This document shows positions 14,627 to 23,936 of a stretch of DNA of 33,779 bases, piece by piece. A model generated the notes under the pieces. That model did not search any database. It was not told the DNA's origin and saw nothing but the letters and a program-made list of their open reading frames with translations. The stretch covers positions 1 to 33,779 of the forward strand of contig CAKSWC010000018.1 of the NCBI GenBank assembly GCA_934511365.1, written 5' to 3'. Each line of letters begins with the position of its first letter. Position 1 is the first letter of the stretch. The DNA is from an uncultured Eubacteriales bacterium. Its GTDB lineage: Bacteria > Bacillota > Clostridia > Oscillospirales > Acutalibacteraceae. The translations under genes were made by a program, and so were the position numbers.

Positions 14627-15994
14627 ATGCCGCAATCTTTTGATCCAGTCTTTGAAAATTGGTATACCGAAAAACAGATAGGCTCCGGAACCGACGGAAA
14701 AGTTTATTCAATAGTCAGAAAAAACGCTGATGGAAGCGAAGAACACTCGGTTCTCAAAATGATCCGTCTTGGCGAAAACCGCAGCGAAAAAAAATCCTTT
14801 AACACCATTGTTGAAAAAGACGAATCCGACGGAAGTGATGAAAGCTTCTATGAAACGGTGATTAAAAATATAACCGATAATATCGCCGTTATTCAGAAAG
14901 TTGACAACGGAAAACGCTTTGTGAAGTATGAACAATGGGAAACGCGGCAAACCAGCGATGGAAAGGGCTATGCAATCCTTATCCGCCTTGAGCGCGCCCG
15001 TTCGCTGACCGATCTCCTTTCCGAATTTTCTTTCACTCTTGATGAAACACTGAGAATCGGCGTTTCAATCTGCCGTTCGCTTGTCCGCTGCCGCGATTTC
15101 GGCTATATATATCCGAATCTTAAGCCGGAAAACATTCTTTTTGACGAAAAAGGAATCTGCAAACTCGGCGATTTCGGTTCGTTTAGCTGTCTTGAGCCGT
15201 CAAAAAGCTCGCTTGCGTTCAAGCGCACACGATATTACATGGCACCGGAGTTCATTGCAACCGGGAACGTCAACTCAACCGTTGATACCTATTCCCTCGG
15301 TCTTGTTCTTTATTCACTCATCAATCGCGGCCGGCTTCCGTTCACCGAGCCTTATCCTCAGAAGGTGACGGTCAGCTCCCTTGACGACTCGATGAAAAGG
15401 CGCCTTTCCGGCGAGGAGCTGCCGGAACCTGTGCTCTGCGATGAGGCGCTGTTCAGAATTATCAAAAAAGCCTGCGCATATAAAGTTGAAGAGCGCTATC
15501 TTTCACCAAAGCAGATGCTCTCCGACCTCAAAAATGCGCTTGAAAAAAAGCCGTTTGAAGAAACCGTGTATGACGATGTATACTCTGTTTCCGAGAAGAA
15601 GGAGGAGGCTCACGTTCCTCCGGCACCGGAAAAGAATGCTTTGGAGCCTGGAATTGCGCCGGAAAAGCCGCAAAGAGCCGTCTCTCTGCGCGAGGAAATT
15701 CAAATTCCGAACGTCACTCCAATGGACTACGCCGGAAAAGAAGTGAAGGTACGCAAAAAAAGACCTGGCAATTTTGAGGCGCTTCCCACTGCGCGGAAAA
15801 AGCAGCCTCCCGCCGCCGCCTCAATGCGCAAAACGATAATCCTTGCCGTGATTGCCCTTGTTCTTCTTATTCTTTTCATCGCTTCGGTTGCAATGAAAAT
15901 GAGGGGAGACACCGGAACCACCATCTCTCAGGCGGTGAACGGCGTTTCAAACACTCTGATGATTTACGGAGGATATTTATTCTATGGCGTCTGA
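14627..15994 (+). CDS. Hanks-type protein kinase homologue lacking the catalytic Asp (putative pseudokinase)
   Basis: 455 residues. The kinase domain spans 13-310: glycine loop GSGTDGKVY (19-27), ATP-binding Lys44 (VLKMI), a possible helix-C Glu76, DFG at 182-184, and the APE and DTYSLG motifs. The catalytic loop reads YIYPNLKPEN, so His-Arg-Asp is replaced by Tyr-Pro-Asn and the proton-accepting Asp is Asn164. Nucleotide-binding residues remain, so it may bind ATP without phosphotransfer. A Pro/Lys/Glu-rich linker (310-400) leads to one membrane helix (404-423) and a 32-residue outer tail without PASTA repeats. The stop overlaps the V-ATPase G/H gene by 11 nt, and that gene's ribosome site lies within this frame, so the two are co-translated. 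A role in assembly or control of the V-ATPase is inferred from this. Confidence 0.85.
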   Translation: MPQSFDPVFENWYTEKQIGSGTDGKVYSIVRKNADGSEEHSVLKMIRLGENRSEKKSFNTIVEKDESDGSDESFYETVIKNITDNIAVIQKVDNGKRFVKYEQWETRQTSDGKGYAILIRLERARSLTDLLSEFSFTLDETLRIGVSICRSLVRCRDFGYIYPNLKPENILFDEKGICKLGDFGSFSCLEPSKSSLAFKRTRYYMAPEFIATGNVNSTVDTYSLGLVLYSLINRGRLPFTEPYPQKVTVSSLDDSMKRRLSGEELPEPVLCDEALFRIIKKACAYKVEERYLSPKQMLSDLKNALEKKPFEETVYDDVYSVSEKKEEAHVPPAPEKNALEPGIAPEKPQRAVSLREEIQIPNVTPMDYAGKEVKVRKKRPGNFEALPTARKKQPPAAASMRKTIILAVIALVLLILFIASVAMKMRGDTGTTISQAVNGVSNTLMIYGGYLFYGV

Positions 15995-16298
15995 AATGAT
16001 TGGTGAAATTCTTAAAGCCGAATCCGCCGCAAGAAAAAACGAGGCCGCGGCTCAAAAGGAAGCCGATGAAATCATCGACTATGCAAACGAGCAGGCCGAC
16101 ATCTTTTTCAGAGCGGCGCTTGAAACCGCAAAAAGTGAGGCTGCGCTTCTTGTTTCAGAGGCGGAGATTGCCGCTGAAGGTACGCTTAAACAAGCGAACC
16201 GTCTTGCCGATCTGCGTGAAAAAAAGGTCATCTCCAAAATGGAGAAAAAATATGACAAAGCCATTGACCTTGTTTTGAAAGAGATTTGTAACGACTGA
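15984..16298 (+). CDS. V-type ATPase subunit G/H-like peripheral stalk protein
   Basis: 104 residues, nearly all predicted helix and coiled coil, with Ala/Glu/Lys-rich heptads (15-95) and no hydrophobic segment. The size and position as first ATPase gene, before subunit I, match subunit G/H (AhaH/NtpF type), which pairs with subunit E in the peripheral stalk. Its ATG lies inside the kinase gene and has a GGAGG site there. The family is weakly conserved in sequence, so the call rests on coiled coil, length and position. Confidence 0.8.
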   Translation: MASEMIGEILKAESAARKNEAAAQKEADEIIDYANEQADIFFRAALETAKSEAALLVSEAEIAAEGTLKQANRLADLREKKVISKMEKKYDKAIDLVLKEICND

Positions 16299-16310
16299 TT
16301 AATATACAAG

Positions 16311-16350
16311 CCGCCGGACACCGGAAAGCATTTGCTTTTCTGCACGGCGG
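16311..16350 (+). other. Intercistronic stem-loop between subunits G/H and I
   Basis: CCGCCG (16311-16316) pairs with CGGCGG (16345-16350), and an inner AAAGC/GCTTT arm extends the structure. No T-run follows, so it is not a usual terminator. It may mark an mRNA processing or stability site that sets different subunit levels. Confidence 0.5.
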
Positions 16351-16383
16351 AAAGAGGAAACATTTCAAAGGAGGTGTTTCGTT

Positions 16384-18372
16384 TTGGCCAAAATCAAGCT
16401 TGTCCGTTTTGAAATTGCCGCCATTTTGGAGGAAAGCCGCCGTCTTATCGACTTTCTTCAGCGCTGCGGAACGACCGAGCTTTCGTCCGTTCCGGTTTCA
16501 GACGGACTTTTGTCCTATCGGACAGAACCGCTTTGCAAAAACTTTGAGCGCAAAAGCGCAAAAGCGCAAAAATGCGCTGAGGCGCTTGAAAAATACTGCA
16601 AAATTAAAAAAGGCTTTCTCGCCTCGTTTTCCGACTGTACGGAAATTGAACTTCAGGAATACCGCAGCGTCTGCGACAGCGCCGATGAAATTATGCTTGT
16701 CTGCGACAAAATTGACTCCCTTTGCGAAAGTATAGCCTTTGAAAACGCAGAAATTGTCAGACAGCAGACCCTCGCCGATTATTACAGGCCGTGGGAAAAG
16801 CTTGACATTCCGATGAGCTGCCGCAGAACGCAGAGTTCTTCCGTCTTCATCGGATACTTCAAAGAGGAGCTTTCAAAGGAAAAAATCCTTGGTCTTCTTG
16901 CCGCGTCCGCACCGGAAACGGACAGCGTTGACGTTGATGTGATAAGCAGCGAAAAAACGCAGACCTGCGTTGCCGTTTTCTGTTTTCATGAGGATTCGCA
17001 GGCCATTGAAACCGCGCTGAGGGAGAACGGTTTTGTAAAGCCTGATAACCCCGTCGGCACTCTTCCGTCCGCAGCAATCAAAAAGTGCGAGGAAAAAATC
17101 AGCGAATGCCGTGAGAATATCTCAAAGTATGAGCTTGAAATTTCATCCTATGTCTCATATTATGACAAAATCCGACTCCTTTCCGAGTGCTATGAAAACC
17201 GAGGTTCAAAATACCACGCGCTCTCCCTTGCAGCAACGAGCGAGCGGGCAATCTATCTTGAGGGCTTTGTTCCCGAACGCGACAGCGAACAGCTTAAGTT
17301 TGAAATTGAGCGGCGCTTCACGGCGCAGATGAATGTTTTTGAGCCGGATTTTGAAAAAGAAGATGTTCCGGTTCTGATTGAAAACAAACCCTTTGCCGCC
17401 GGCGTTGAAAGCATCAGCAATATGTATTCGCCCCCGTCCAACAATGACATTGACCCGAACCCCGTGATGTCGTTTTTCTATTATGCTTTGTTCGGCCTGA
17501 TGCTCTCGGACGCCGGATACGGGCTTTTGATGGTTATTGCGGCTCTTGTTGCAAAATTCAAACTGAAAATCTCCGGCGAAAAGGGGAAAACCGTCAGCTT
17601 TGTTTTTTGGTGCGGAATTTCAACAATGATTTGGGGCGCGCTTTTCGGCGGCTGGTTCGGAGATTTGATTCCGACAATTTGCACAAACTTCTTAGGGTGG
17701 GAAAAGGGACCTGACCTTGCAATCTGGTTCACTCCGGTTGAAAACAGCATGAAGCTTCTGATGTTTTCCTTTGCGTTCGGTCTTGCCCATCTTTATGCCG
17801 GCCTTTGTATACGCTTCTATATGCTTGCAAAAAGAAAGCAATGGCTTGCGGCGTTCTGCGACGTTGTTCCGGTAATGATTTTTGTTGCCGGGTTTGCCTC
17901 TTTCGGTGCGAGTCTGCTGACGGAGGTTTCTCCGGCGGTCAAAAGTCTCGGACTCAAGCTTCTCGCCGTTGGCGCGGTGCTTATTGTTCTGACGGGAGGC
18001 CGCAGCGCAAAAAACATTCTCGGAAAGCTCGGCGGCGGCCTATATGGCCTTTATAACACAACAACGGGCTATCTCGGAGATATACTTTCATATTCAAGAC
18101 TTCTTGCCCTCGGCCTTGTCACGGGCGTTATTGCGAATGTTGTCAATATGCTTGCGGCAATGTTTTCAAACATTCTTTTGTTCATTCCCGTTTTCCTTGT
18201 TGGTCACGCGGTCAACATTTCCGTCAACCTCATCGGAACCTATGTTCACACAAGCCGACTCCAGTATGTTGAGTTTTTCTCAAAGTTCTATGAGGGCGGC
18301 GGACGGATTTTTACTCCGTTCAAAATTAATCTCAAACACTTTAAAATCAAGGAGGATATAATCAATGATTAA
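16384..18372 (+). CDS. V-type ATPase subunit I (a-type stator)
   Basis: 662 residues. The N-terminal 350 residues form the cytoplasmic, coiled-coil rich arm; the C-terminal half has 7-8 membrane helices starting near SFFYYALFGLMLSDAGYG. The essential stator arginine is Arg572 in LSYSRLLALGL, which faces the rotor ring and is needed for ion passage. Start is TTG at 16384, 9 nt after AAAGGAGG. The gene overlaps subunit K by 8 nt, so the two membrane subunits are translationally coupled. Confidence 0.95.
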   Translation: MAKIKLVRFEIAAILEESRRLIDFLQRCGTTELSSVPVSDGLLSYRTEPLCKNFERKSAKAQKCAEALEKYCKIKKGFLASFSDCTEIELQEYRSVCDSADEIMLVCDKIDSLCESIAFENAEIVRQQTLADYYRPWEKLDIPMSCRRTQSSSVFIGYFKEELSKEKILGLLAASAPETDSVDVDVISSEKTQTCVAVFCFHEDSQAIETALRENGFVKPDNPVGTLPSAAIKKCEEKISECRENISKYELEISSYVSYYDKIRLLSECYENRGSKYHALSLAATSERAIYLEGFVPERDSEQLKFEIERRFTAQMNVFEPDFEKEDVPVLIENKPFAAGVESISNMYSPPSNNDIDPNPVMSFFYYALFGLMLSDAGYGLLMVIAALVAKFKLKISGEKGKTVSFVFWCGISTMIWGALFGGWFGDLIPTICTNFLGWEKGPDLAIWFTPVENSMKLLMFSFAFGLAHLYAGLCIRFYMLAKRKQWLAAFCDVVPVMIFVAGFASFGASLLTEVSPAVKSLGLKLLAVGAVLIVLTGGRSAKNILGKLGGGLYGLYNTTTGYLGDILSYSRLLALGLVTGVIANVVNMLAAMFSNILLFIPVFLVGHAVNISVNLIGTYVHTSRLQYVEFFSKFYEGGGRIFTPFKINLKHFKIKEDIIND

Positions 18373-18844
18373 CTTAGGTTTGGCTCTTGCAATTCTTGGA
18401 GCGGCTGCTGCCGTTATTCTTGCAGGCTGCGGTTCCGCAAAGGGTGTCGGCCTCGCCGGTCAGGCGGCCGCCGGACTTCTTTCTGAGGATCCCTCAATGT
18501 TCGGAAAGGTGCTCATTCTTCAGCTTCTTCCCGGTACTCAGGGTCTTTACGGCTTCCTTATTGCCATTCTGGTGCTTGTCAATGTCGGCGTTCTCGGCGG
18601 TTCGCCGGCTGAGCTTACCTGGCAGCAGGGAATGTATTATCTCGTCTCCTGCCTTCCGATTGCCGTTGCCGGCCTTTTTTCCGCAATTCATCAGGGAAAA
18701 GTTGCCGCCGCCGGCGTCAGCCTTATTGCCAAAAAGCCCGACCAGGTCGGAAAGGCAATAACAATGGCTTCTCTTGTTGAGTTCTATGCAATTCTTCCGT
18801 TCCTTATCTCGCTTCTTGCGGTTCTCAGCGTCAGTGTCGGCTGA
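18365..18844 (+). CDS. V-type ATPase proteolipid subunit K (Na+-type ligand set)
   Basis: 159 residues, two duplicated hairpins (four membrane helices), the rotor-ring subunit. The first half has LLPGTQG with Leu55, Thr58 and Gln59; the second has Gln110 in AIHQGK and the ion-binding Glu139 in LVEFYA. These match Leu61, Thr64, Gln65, Gln110 and Glu139, the Na+ ligands known for Enterococcus hirae NtpK. Only one carboxylate per duplicated unit remains, as in NtpK. The inference is a Na+-translocating enzyme; the direction (hydrolysis or synthesis) is open. Confidence 0.95.
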   Translation: MINLGLALAILGAAAAVILAGCGSAKGVGLAGQAAAGLLSEDPSMFGKVLILQLLPGTQGLYGFLIAILVLVNVGVLGGSPAELTWQQGMYYLVSCLPIAVAGLFSAIHQGKVAAAGVSLIAKKPDQVGKAITMASLVEFYAILPFLISLLAVLSVSVG

Positions 18845-18882
18845 GATAATGAAAATTACCCATCCGGAAGGAGTGATACTTT

Positions 18883-19476
18883 TTGACCGGAATTGAAAAA
18901 ATTATTGAAAAAATCCGGCAGGAAAGCCTTGAAAAATGCAATTCTATCATTGCCGAGGCCAAAAGGGACGGCAATGAAATTATTGCCGAGGCCAAAATGA
19001 AAGCTCAAAAAAGGGCTGAAGAAATTATTGAAAAAGGCCGCATTGAGGCCGCACGGAAGGAAGCCATGGCAAAATCCGCGGCCGAGACCGTGACAAAAAC
19101 GCGCTATCTTGAGGTCAAAAACGCCATTGTTAATGACATTATCGCCGCCGCGTATGAAAAAATTGAGGCGATGGAGAGCGCGGAGTATTTTGCACTGCTT
19201 CTTTCCCTTTGCGAAAAGAACGCCGGTGACGGCGAGGGCGTGATGTATCTTTCAAAGCGCGACCTTGAGCGCGTTCCGGAAGATTTTGAAGAGAGCGTTA
19301 ACTCTCTTATATATGAAAAAGGCGCCGTTCGCCTTTCAAAAAAGCCGAAGGAGATTGAAAACGGCTTTGTTTTGGTGTATGGCGAAATGGAGGTCAACTG
19401 CACATTGCGTGCAATTTTTGACGAAAAGCATGACCTTCTGCGCGATGAGCTTTGCAGGAAACTATTTTCAGACTGA
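18883..19476 (+). CDS. V-type ATPase subunit E
   Basis: 197 residues. The N-terminal half is a long Lys/Glu/Ala coiled coil (10-75) and the C-terminal half a compact alpha/beta head, the usual layout of the peripheral stalk subunit E (NtpE/AtpE type). Start is TTG at 18883 about 10 nt after GGAAGGAG; no ATG lies at a suitable distance. It follows subunit K by 38 nt and precedes subunit C. Confidence 0.88.
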   Translation: MTGIEKIIEKIRQESLEKCNSIIAEAKRDGNEIIAEAKMKAQKRAEEIIEKGRIEAARKEAMAKSAAETVTKTRYLEVKNAIVNDIIAAAYEKIEAMESAEYFALLLSLCEKNAGDGEGVMYLSKRDLERVPEDFEESVNSLIYEKGAVRLSKKPKEIENGFVLVYGEMEVNCTLRAIFDEKHDLLRDELCRKLFSD

Positions 19477-19490
19477 GCGGAGGCGAAAAA

Positions 19491-20462
19491 ATGAAAGATA
19501 CTGATTACGCTTACGCTGTTGCAAGAATAAGGGCTAACGAGCGCAGTTTGCTTTCAAAAAGCGATGTTGAGCGCCTCATTTCTTCAAAGGACCTTTCCTC
19601 CGCTCTTTCCGTTCTCAAAGAGTGCGGCTGGAGTGCCGAGGGTGAAAACGAGAGGATTGAAGCTTTGCTCAAGAATCGCCAAAAAGCGCTTTGGACCCTC
19701 CTTTGCGAATGTGTTCCGGAAAAGGAAAAGCTCTCCGTTCTCTGCGTTCAAAACGACTTTTTCAATCTTAAGGCCGCGCTTAAATGCATGATAACGGGGA
19801 AAGACGTGTTTCCGCTTTTTGCATATCCGACAACGCTTGAGCTTGAAAGCCTTGTTTCCTCTTTAAAGGCGCATGACTTTGATTCGCTCCCAAGCGCAAT
19901 GCGTAAGCCTGCCGAAAGCGCTTATGACGCAGCCTGCCGGACGGAAAACGGCCAGAGTGCCGATATCATCTTAGACAAAGCGGCAATGAAGATTTTTTTT
20001 GCCCTTTCAAAAGACAGCGGCTGTGAGCTTTTGATGAGCGCAGCAAAATACATTGTGGCCTGCGCCGATATAAAAATTGCCTATCGTTCGGCCGCGGCCG
20101 GAAAAAGCCTTTCCTTTGTTCAAAGCGCGCTCTCCGGCGAGTCCGACCTTGAGTTTGAACCTTTTTCAAAAGCAGCCGCAAATGGAACGGCGGCGCTTTT
20201 GGAGTTCTTGAAAAAAACACCGTATTCAAAAGAGGGCGAGTTATTGGCTCAAAGCTTTGCCGCATTTGAAAAGGCCGCTGATGACCATGTCACCGAACTT
20301 ATGAAAAGGGCGAAGTATGTTTTTTTCGGCTTTGAGCCTGTTGCGGCCTATTACTTTGCCGTGACCGCCGAGCTGAAAACGGTTCGCGCCGTGCTTTTTG
20401 CAAAGCAGGCGGGCGTTCCCGAGGAAAAAATCCGTGAAAGGGTGAGGGCGCTTTATGTATAA
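19491..20462 (+). CDS. V-type ATPase subunit C (d-type, central stalk adaptor)
   Basis: 323 residues from ATG 19491, which follows a GCGGAGG site by a good distance. The frame is open back to 19452, but that part overlaps subunit E and lacks a ribosome site. All-helical AC39-type protein, with YAYAVARIRANERSLLS near the start and repeated helical units typical of the funnel that couples the shaft to the proteolipid ring. The stop overlaps the start of subunit F by 8 nt. Confidence 0.9.
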   Translation: MKDTDYAYAVARIRANERSLLSKSDVERLISSKDLSSALSVLKECGWSAEGENERIEALLKNRQKALWTLLCECVPEKEKLSVLCVQNDFFNLKAALKCMITGKDVFPLFAYPTTLELESLVSSLKAHDFDSLPSAMRKPAESAYDAACRTENGQSADIILDKAAMKIFFALSKDSGCELLMSAAKYIVACADIKIAYRSAAAGKSLSFVQSALSGESDLEFEPFSKAAANGTAALLEFLKKTPYSKEGELLAQSFAAFEKAADDHVTELMKRAKYVFFGFEPVAAYYFAVTAELKTVRAVLFAKQAGVPEEKIRERVRALYV

Positions 20463-20763
20463 AATTGCCGCAATAGGCGACAGGGACAGCGTTCTCGGTT
20501 TTGCCTCAATAGGCATTGACGTTTTCCTGCCCGAAAACGCAAAAGAGGCTTTGCACCTCATCAAACGTCTGAGCGAGGAAGGCTATGCGGTGATTTTTCT
20601 CACCGAAGCGCTTTCCGCTGAGCTTGGAAACGAACTTGAAAAATATAATTCCGCGCCTCTTCCGTCAATAACGCTCATTCCGGGCGCACGGGGAAACACC
20701 GGCGAGGGAATGAATTCAATCAGCCGATTTGTTGAGCAGGCGGTCGGCAGTGATATATTGTAA
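20455..20763 (+). CDS. V-type ATPase subunit F
   Basis: 102 residues, small alpha/beta protein beginning MYKIAAIGDRDSVLGF, with GIDVF and later ITLIPG, as usual for subunit F (NtpG type), which forms the central shaft with subunit D. It starts within subunit C, indicating coupled translation, and ends 18 nt before subunit A. Confidence 0.92.
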   Translation: MYKIAAIGDRDSVLGFASIGIDVFLPENAKEALHLIKRLSEEGYAVIFLTEALSAELGNELEKYNSAPLPSITLIPGARGNTGEGMNSISRFVEQAVGSDIL

Positions 20764-20781
20764 GAAACCGGGTGATCGACT

Positions 20782-22551
20782 ATGAATAAAGGAACAATCA
20801 CAAAAATCTCCGGACCTCTTGTTGTTGCCTCCGGAATGAGAGAGGCCAATATGTTTGACGTTGTCCGCGTCAGCTCTGAAAGACTTATCGGAGAGATTAT
20901 TGAAATGCACGGCGACCGCGCCTCAATCCAGGTCTATGAGGAAACAAGCGGATTGCGCACCGGGGAGGAGGTTGAGTCCACCGGCGCACCGATGAGCGTT
21001 GAGCTTGGCCCCGGTCTTATCGGCTCAATCTTTGACGGCATTCAAAGGCCGCTTGAAAAAATTATGGAAATTGCCGGCTCAAACCTCACAAGGGGAATTG
21101 AGGTTCCGGCGCTTGACAGAACAAAGCAATGGAAGTTCGCCCCGTGCGTCAAAACCGGAGACAAGGTCATTGGCGGAGACATTCTCGGAACGGTTCAGGA
21201 AACCGATATTGTGCTCAACAAAATTATGCTTCCGGTGAATCTGCGCGGAACGGTCAGAGAAATTTCAAAGGGAATGTGTACCGTTGAGGACACCGTTGCG
21301 ATTATTGAAGATGACAAGGGTGAGGTTCATCCCGTTACCCTTATGCAAAAATGGCCGGTAAGAAAAGAACGGCCGTATAAAAAGAAGCTTGCGCCCAAAG
21401 CGCCGCTTGTTACCGGTCAGCGCGTTATTGACTCGCTTTTTCCGATTGCAAAGGGCGGCGTTGCGGCGATTCCCGGCCCGTTCGGAAGCGGAAAAACCGT
21501 CACCCAGCATCAGCTTGCCAAGTGGGCTGAGGCGGATATCGTTGTTTACATCGGCTGCGGCGAACGCGGAAATGAAATGACGGACGTTCTCAACGAGTTC
21601 CCGGAGCTTATCGACCCGCACACGGGCAAGTCGCTCATGGAGCGCACCGTGCTCATTGCCAACACCTCGGATATGCCCGTTGCCGCCCGCGAAGCTTCAA
21701 TCTATACCGGAATCACCATTGCCGAATACTTCCGCGATATGGGCTACAGTGTTGCGCTCATGGCTGACTCAACCTCGCGCTGGGCTGAAGCTCTGCGTGA
21801 AATGAGCGGACGGCTTGAGGAGATGCCGGGCGAGGAGGGCTATCCGGCCTATCTCGGTTCGCGTCTTGCGCAGTTTTATGAAAGAGCCGGCCTTGTTGTT
21901 CCCTGCGGAAAAGATGAAAGACTCGGCGCGCTGTCCGTTATCGGTGCGGTTTCTCCGGCCGGCGGAGATATCTCCGAGCCTGTTACCCAGGCCACGCTGA
22001 GAATTGTCAAGGTTTTCTGGGGACTTGACTCCGCGCTTGCATATAAGCGGCACTTTCCGGCGATTAACTGGCTGACAAGCTATTCGCTTTACGCCGACTC
22101 GCTCGGAAAATGGTTCAACGAAAACGTCAGCTCCGACTGGACCGGGCTTCGCCTTGAGCTTATGCGTCTGCTTTCAAAAGAGGCTGAGCTTGAGGAAATT
22201 GTCAGACTTGTCGGAATGGACGCCCTTTCGCCGAAAGACAGGCTCACAATGGAATCTGCGCGTTCCGTCCGCGAGGACTTTTTGCATCAGCTTGCCTTCC
22301 ATGAGGTTGACACCTATTCCTCGCTCAAAAAGCAGCTTCTGATGATGCGTCTTGTCACGGAGTTTTACAACAAATCTCTCGCTGCGCTCGAAAACGGCGG
22401 CGATGTTTTGAAGATTGTTTCAATGCCTGTCCGTGAGCGCATCGGAAGATTCAAATATGTTAAGGAAAGCGATATTGAAAAAGAGTACGATGAAATCCTC
22501 ATTGAGCTTGAAAAATCACTTGAAAAAGCAAAGCAGGGAGATGATGACTGA
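20782..22551 (+). CDS. V-type ATPase catalytic subunit A
   Basis: 589 residues, normal family length. Catalytic nucleotide-binding subunit of the V1 head (EC 7.1.2.2 or the Na+ equivalent). The P-loop GPFGSGKT is at 232-239; the family's non-homologous insert (about 115-190) precedes it. GCGERGNEM (with the catalytic Glu of the GER motif) and the arginine-rich SRWAEALRE region are present. The ATG has a weak ribosome site (GGGTGA), so translation probably depends on subunit F. It shares one base with subunit B (TGATG). Confidence 0.98.
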   Translation: MNKGTITKISGPLVVASGMREANMFDVVRVSSERLIGEIIEMHGDRASIQVYEETSGLRTGEEVESTGAPMSVELGPGLIGSIFDGIQRPLEKIMEIAGSNLTRGIEVPALDRTKQWKFAPCVKTGDKVIGGDILGTVQETDIVLNKIMLPVNLRGTVREISKGMCTVEDTVAIIEDDKGEVHPVTLMQKWPVRKERPYKKKLAPKAPLVTGQRVIDSLFPIAKGGVAAIPGPFGSGKTVTQHQLAKWAEADIVVYIGCGERGNEMTDVLNEFPELIDPHTGKSLMERTVLIANTSDMPVAAREASIYTGITIAEYFRDMGYSVALMADSTSRWAEALREMSGRLEEMPGEEGYPAYLGSRLAQFYERAGLVVPCGKDERLGALSVIGAVSPAGGDISEPVTQATLRIVKVFWGLDSALAYKRHFPAINWLTSYSLYADSLGKWFNENVSSDWTGLRLELMRLLSKEAELEEIVRLVGMDALSPKDRLTMESARSVREDFLHQLAFHEVDTYSSLKKQLLMMRLVTEFYNKSLAALENGGDVLKIVSMPVRERIGRFKYVKESDIEKEYDEILIELEKSLEKAKQGDDD

Positions 22552-23936
22552 TGCCAAGAGAATACAGAACGATTGAAGAGGTTGCCGGACCGCTTATGCT
22601 TGTTCGCGACGTTGAAAGCGTTGCATACAACGAGCTTGGCGAGATTGAGCTGAAAAACGGCGAAAAGCGCCGCTGCCGCGTTCTTGAAATCAACGGAAAA
22701 AACGCTCTTGTTCAGCTTTTTGAGCCGTCAGTCGGAATCAACCTTGCCGAAAGCAAGGTGCGCTTCCTCGGCCGCCAGATGGAGCTTGGCGTATCGGAGG
22801 ATATGCTCGGCCGTGTTTTTGACGGCCTCGGCCGCCCGATTGACGGCGGACCGGACATCATTCCGGAAAAGCGCATGGACGTTAACGGAACGCCGATGAA
22901 TCCGGCCGCAAGAAGCTATCCGCAGGAGTTCATTCAGACGGGAATCTCCGCCATTGACGGACTCAACACCCTCGTCAGAGGCCAAAAGCTCCCGATTTTT
23001 TCCGCCTCGGGACTTCCGCACGCTCAGCTCGCGGCTCAGATTGCCCGCCAGGCGAAGGTTCGCGGAACGAATGAGCCGTTTGCTGTTGTTTTTGCCGCAA
23101 TGGGAATCACGTTTGAGGAGGCGGACTTTTTTGCCGAATCTTTCCGTGAAACCGGTGCGCTGGACAGAACGGTAATGTTCTCAAACCTTGCGAATGACCC
23201 GGCAATCGAGCGCATTGCAACGCCGAAAATGGCGCTCACCGCCGCGGAGTACCTTGCCTTTGACAAGGGGATGCACGTTCTTGTCATAATGACAGATATC
23301 ACAAACTATGCCGACGCGCTGCGCGAGGTTTCCGCCGCAAGGAAAGAGGTTCCCGGCCGCCGCGGCTATCCCGGATATATGTACACAGACCTTGCTTCAA
23401 TCTATGAAAGAGCGGGAAGGCAGCGCGGAAAAAGCGGAAGCATCACCCTCATTCCCATCCTCACCATGCCCGAGGATGACAAGACCCACCCGATTCCCGA
23501 CCTCACGGGCTACATCACCGAAGGACAAATCATCCTTTCCCGTGAGCTGCACAGAAGGGGAATTGTTCCGCCGATTGACGTTCTTCCATCGCTTTCAAGA
23601 CTCAAGGACAAGGGAATAGGTGAGGGCAAGACAAGAGCTGACCATTCGGGCACAATGAACCAGCTTTTCTCCGCCTATGCGCGCGGAAAAGAGGCAAAAG
23701 AGCTCATGGTTATCCTCGGTGAGGCGGCTCTGACCGATATGGATAAGCTTTACGCTCAATTCGCCGATGAATTTGAAAAGCAGTATGTTTCCCAGGGCAG
23801 CGAAACTGACCGCACTATTGAGGAGACGCTTGATCTCGGCTGGAAGCTTCTTTCAATTCTTCCGCGCAGTGAACTGAAACGTATTAGTGATGAATTTCTT
23901 GATGAGTATTATATTGAAAAAGAGCAGGTGATCTGA
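22551..23936 (+). CDS. V-type ATPase subunit B (non-catalytic)
   Basis: 461 residues, normal length. Regulatory subunit alternating with A in the head. As expected, the P-loop place holds SASGLPHAQLA and no GxxxxGKT, so it does not hydrolyse ATP itself. The conserved arginine that completes the catalytic site of the neighbouring A subunit is expected in the PGYMYTDLASIYERAG region. It overlaps both neighbours by one base (TGATG junctions), ensuring balanced production with A and D. Confidence 0.98.
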   Translation: MPREYRTIEEVAGPLMLVRDVESVAYNELGEIELKNGEKRRCRVLEINGKNALVQLFEPSVGINLAESKVRFLGRQMELGVSEDMLGRVFDGLGRPIDGGPDIIPEKRMDVNGTPMNPAARSYPQEFIQTGISAIDGLNTLVRGQKLPIFSASGLPHAQLAAQIARQAKVRGTNEPFAVVFAAMGITFEEADFFAESFRETGALDRTVMFSNLANDPAIERIATPKMALTAAEYLAFDKGMHVLVIMTDITNYADALREVSAARKEVPGRRGYPGYMYTDLASIYERAGRQRGKSGSITLIPILTMPEDDKTHPIPDLTGYITEGQIILSRELHRRGIVPPIDVLPSLSRLKDKGIGEGKTRADHSGTMNQLFSAYARGKEAKELMVILGEAALTDMDKLYAQFADEFEKQYVSQGSETDRTIEETLDLGWKLLSILPRSELKRISDEFLDEYYIEKEQVI

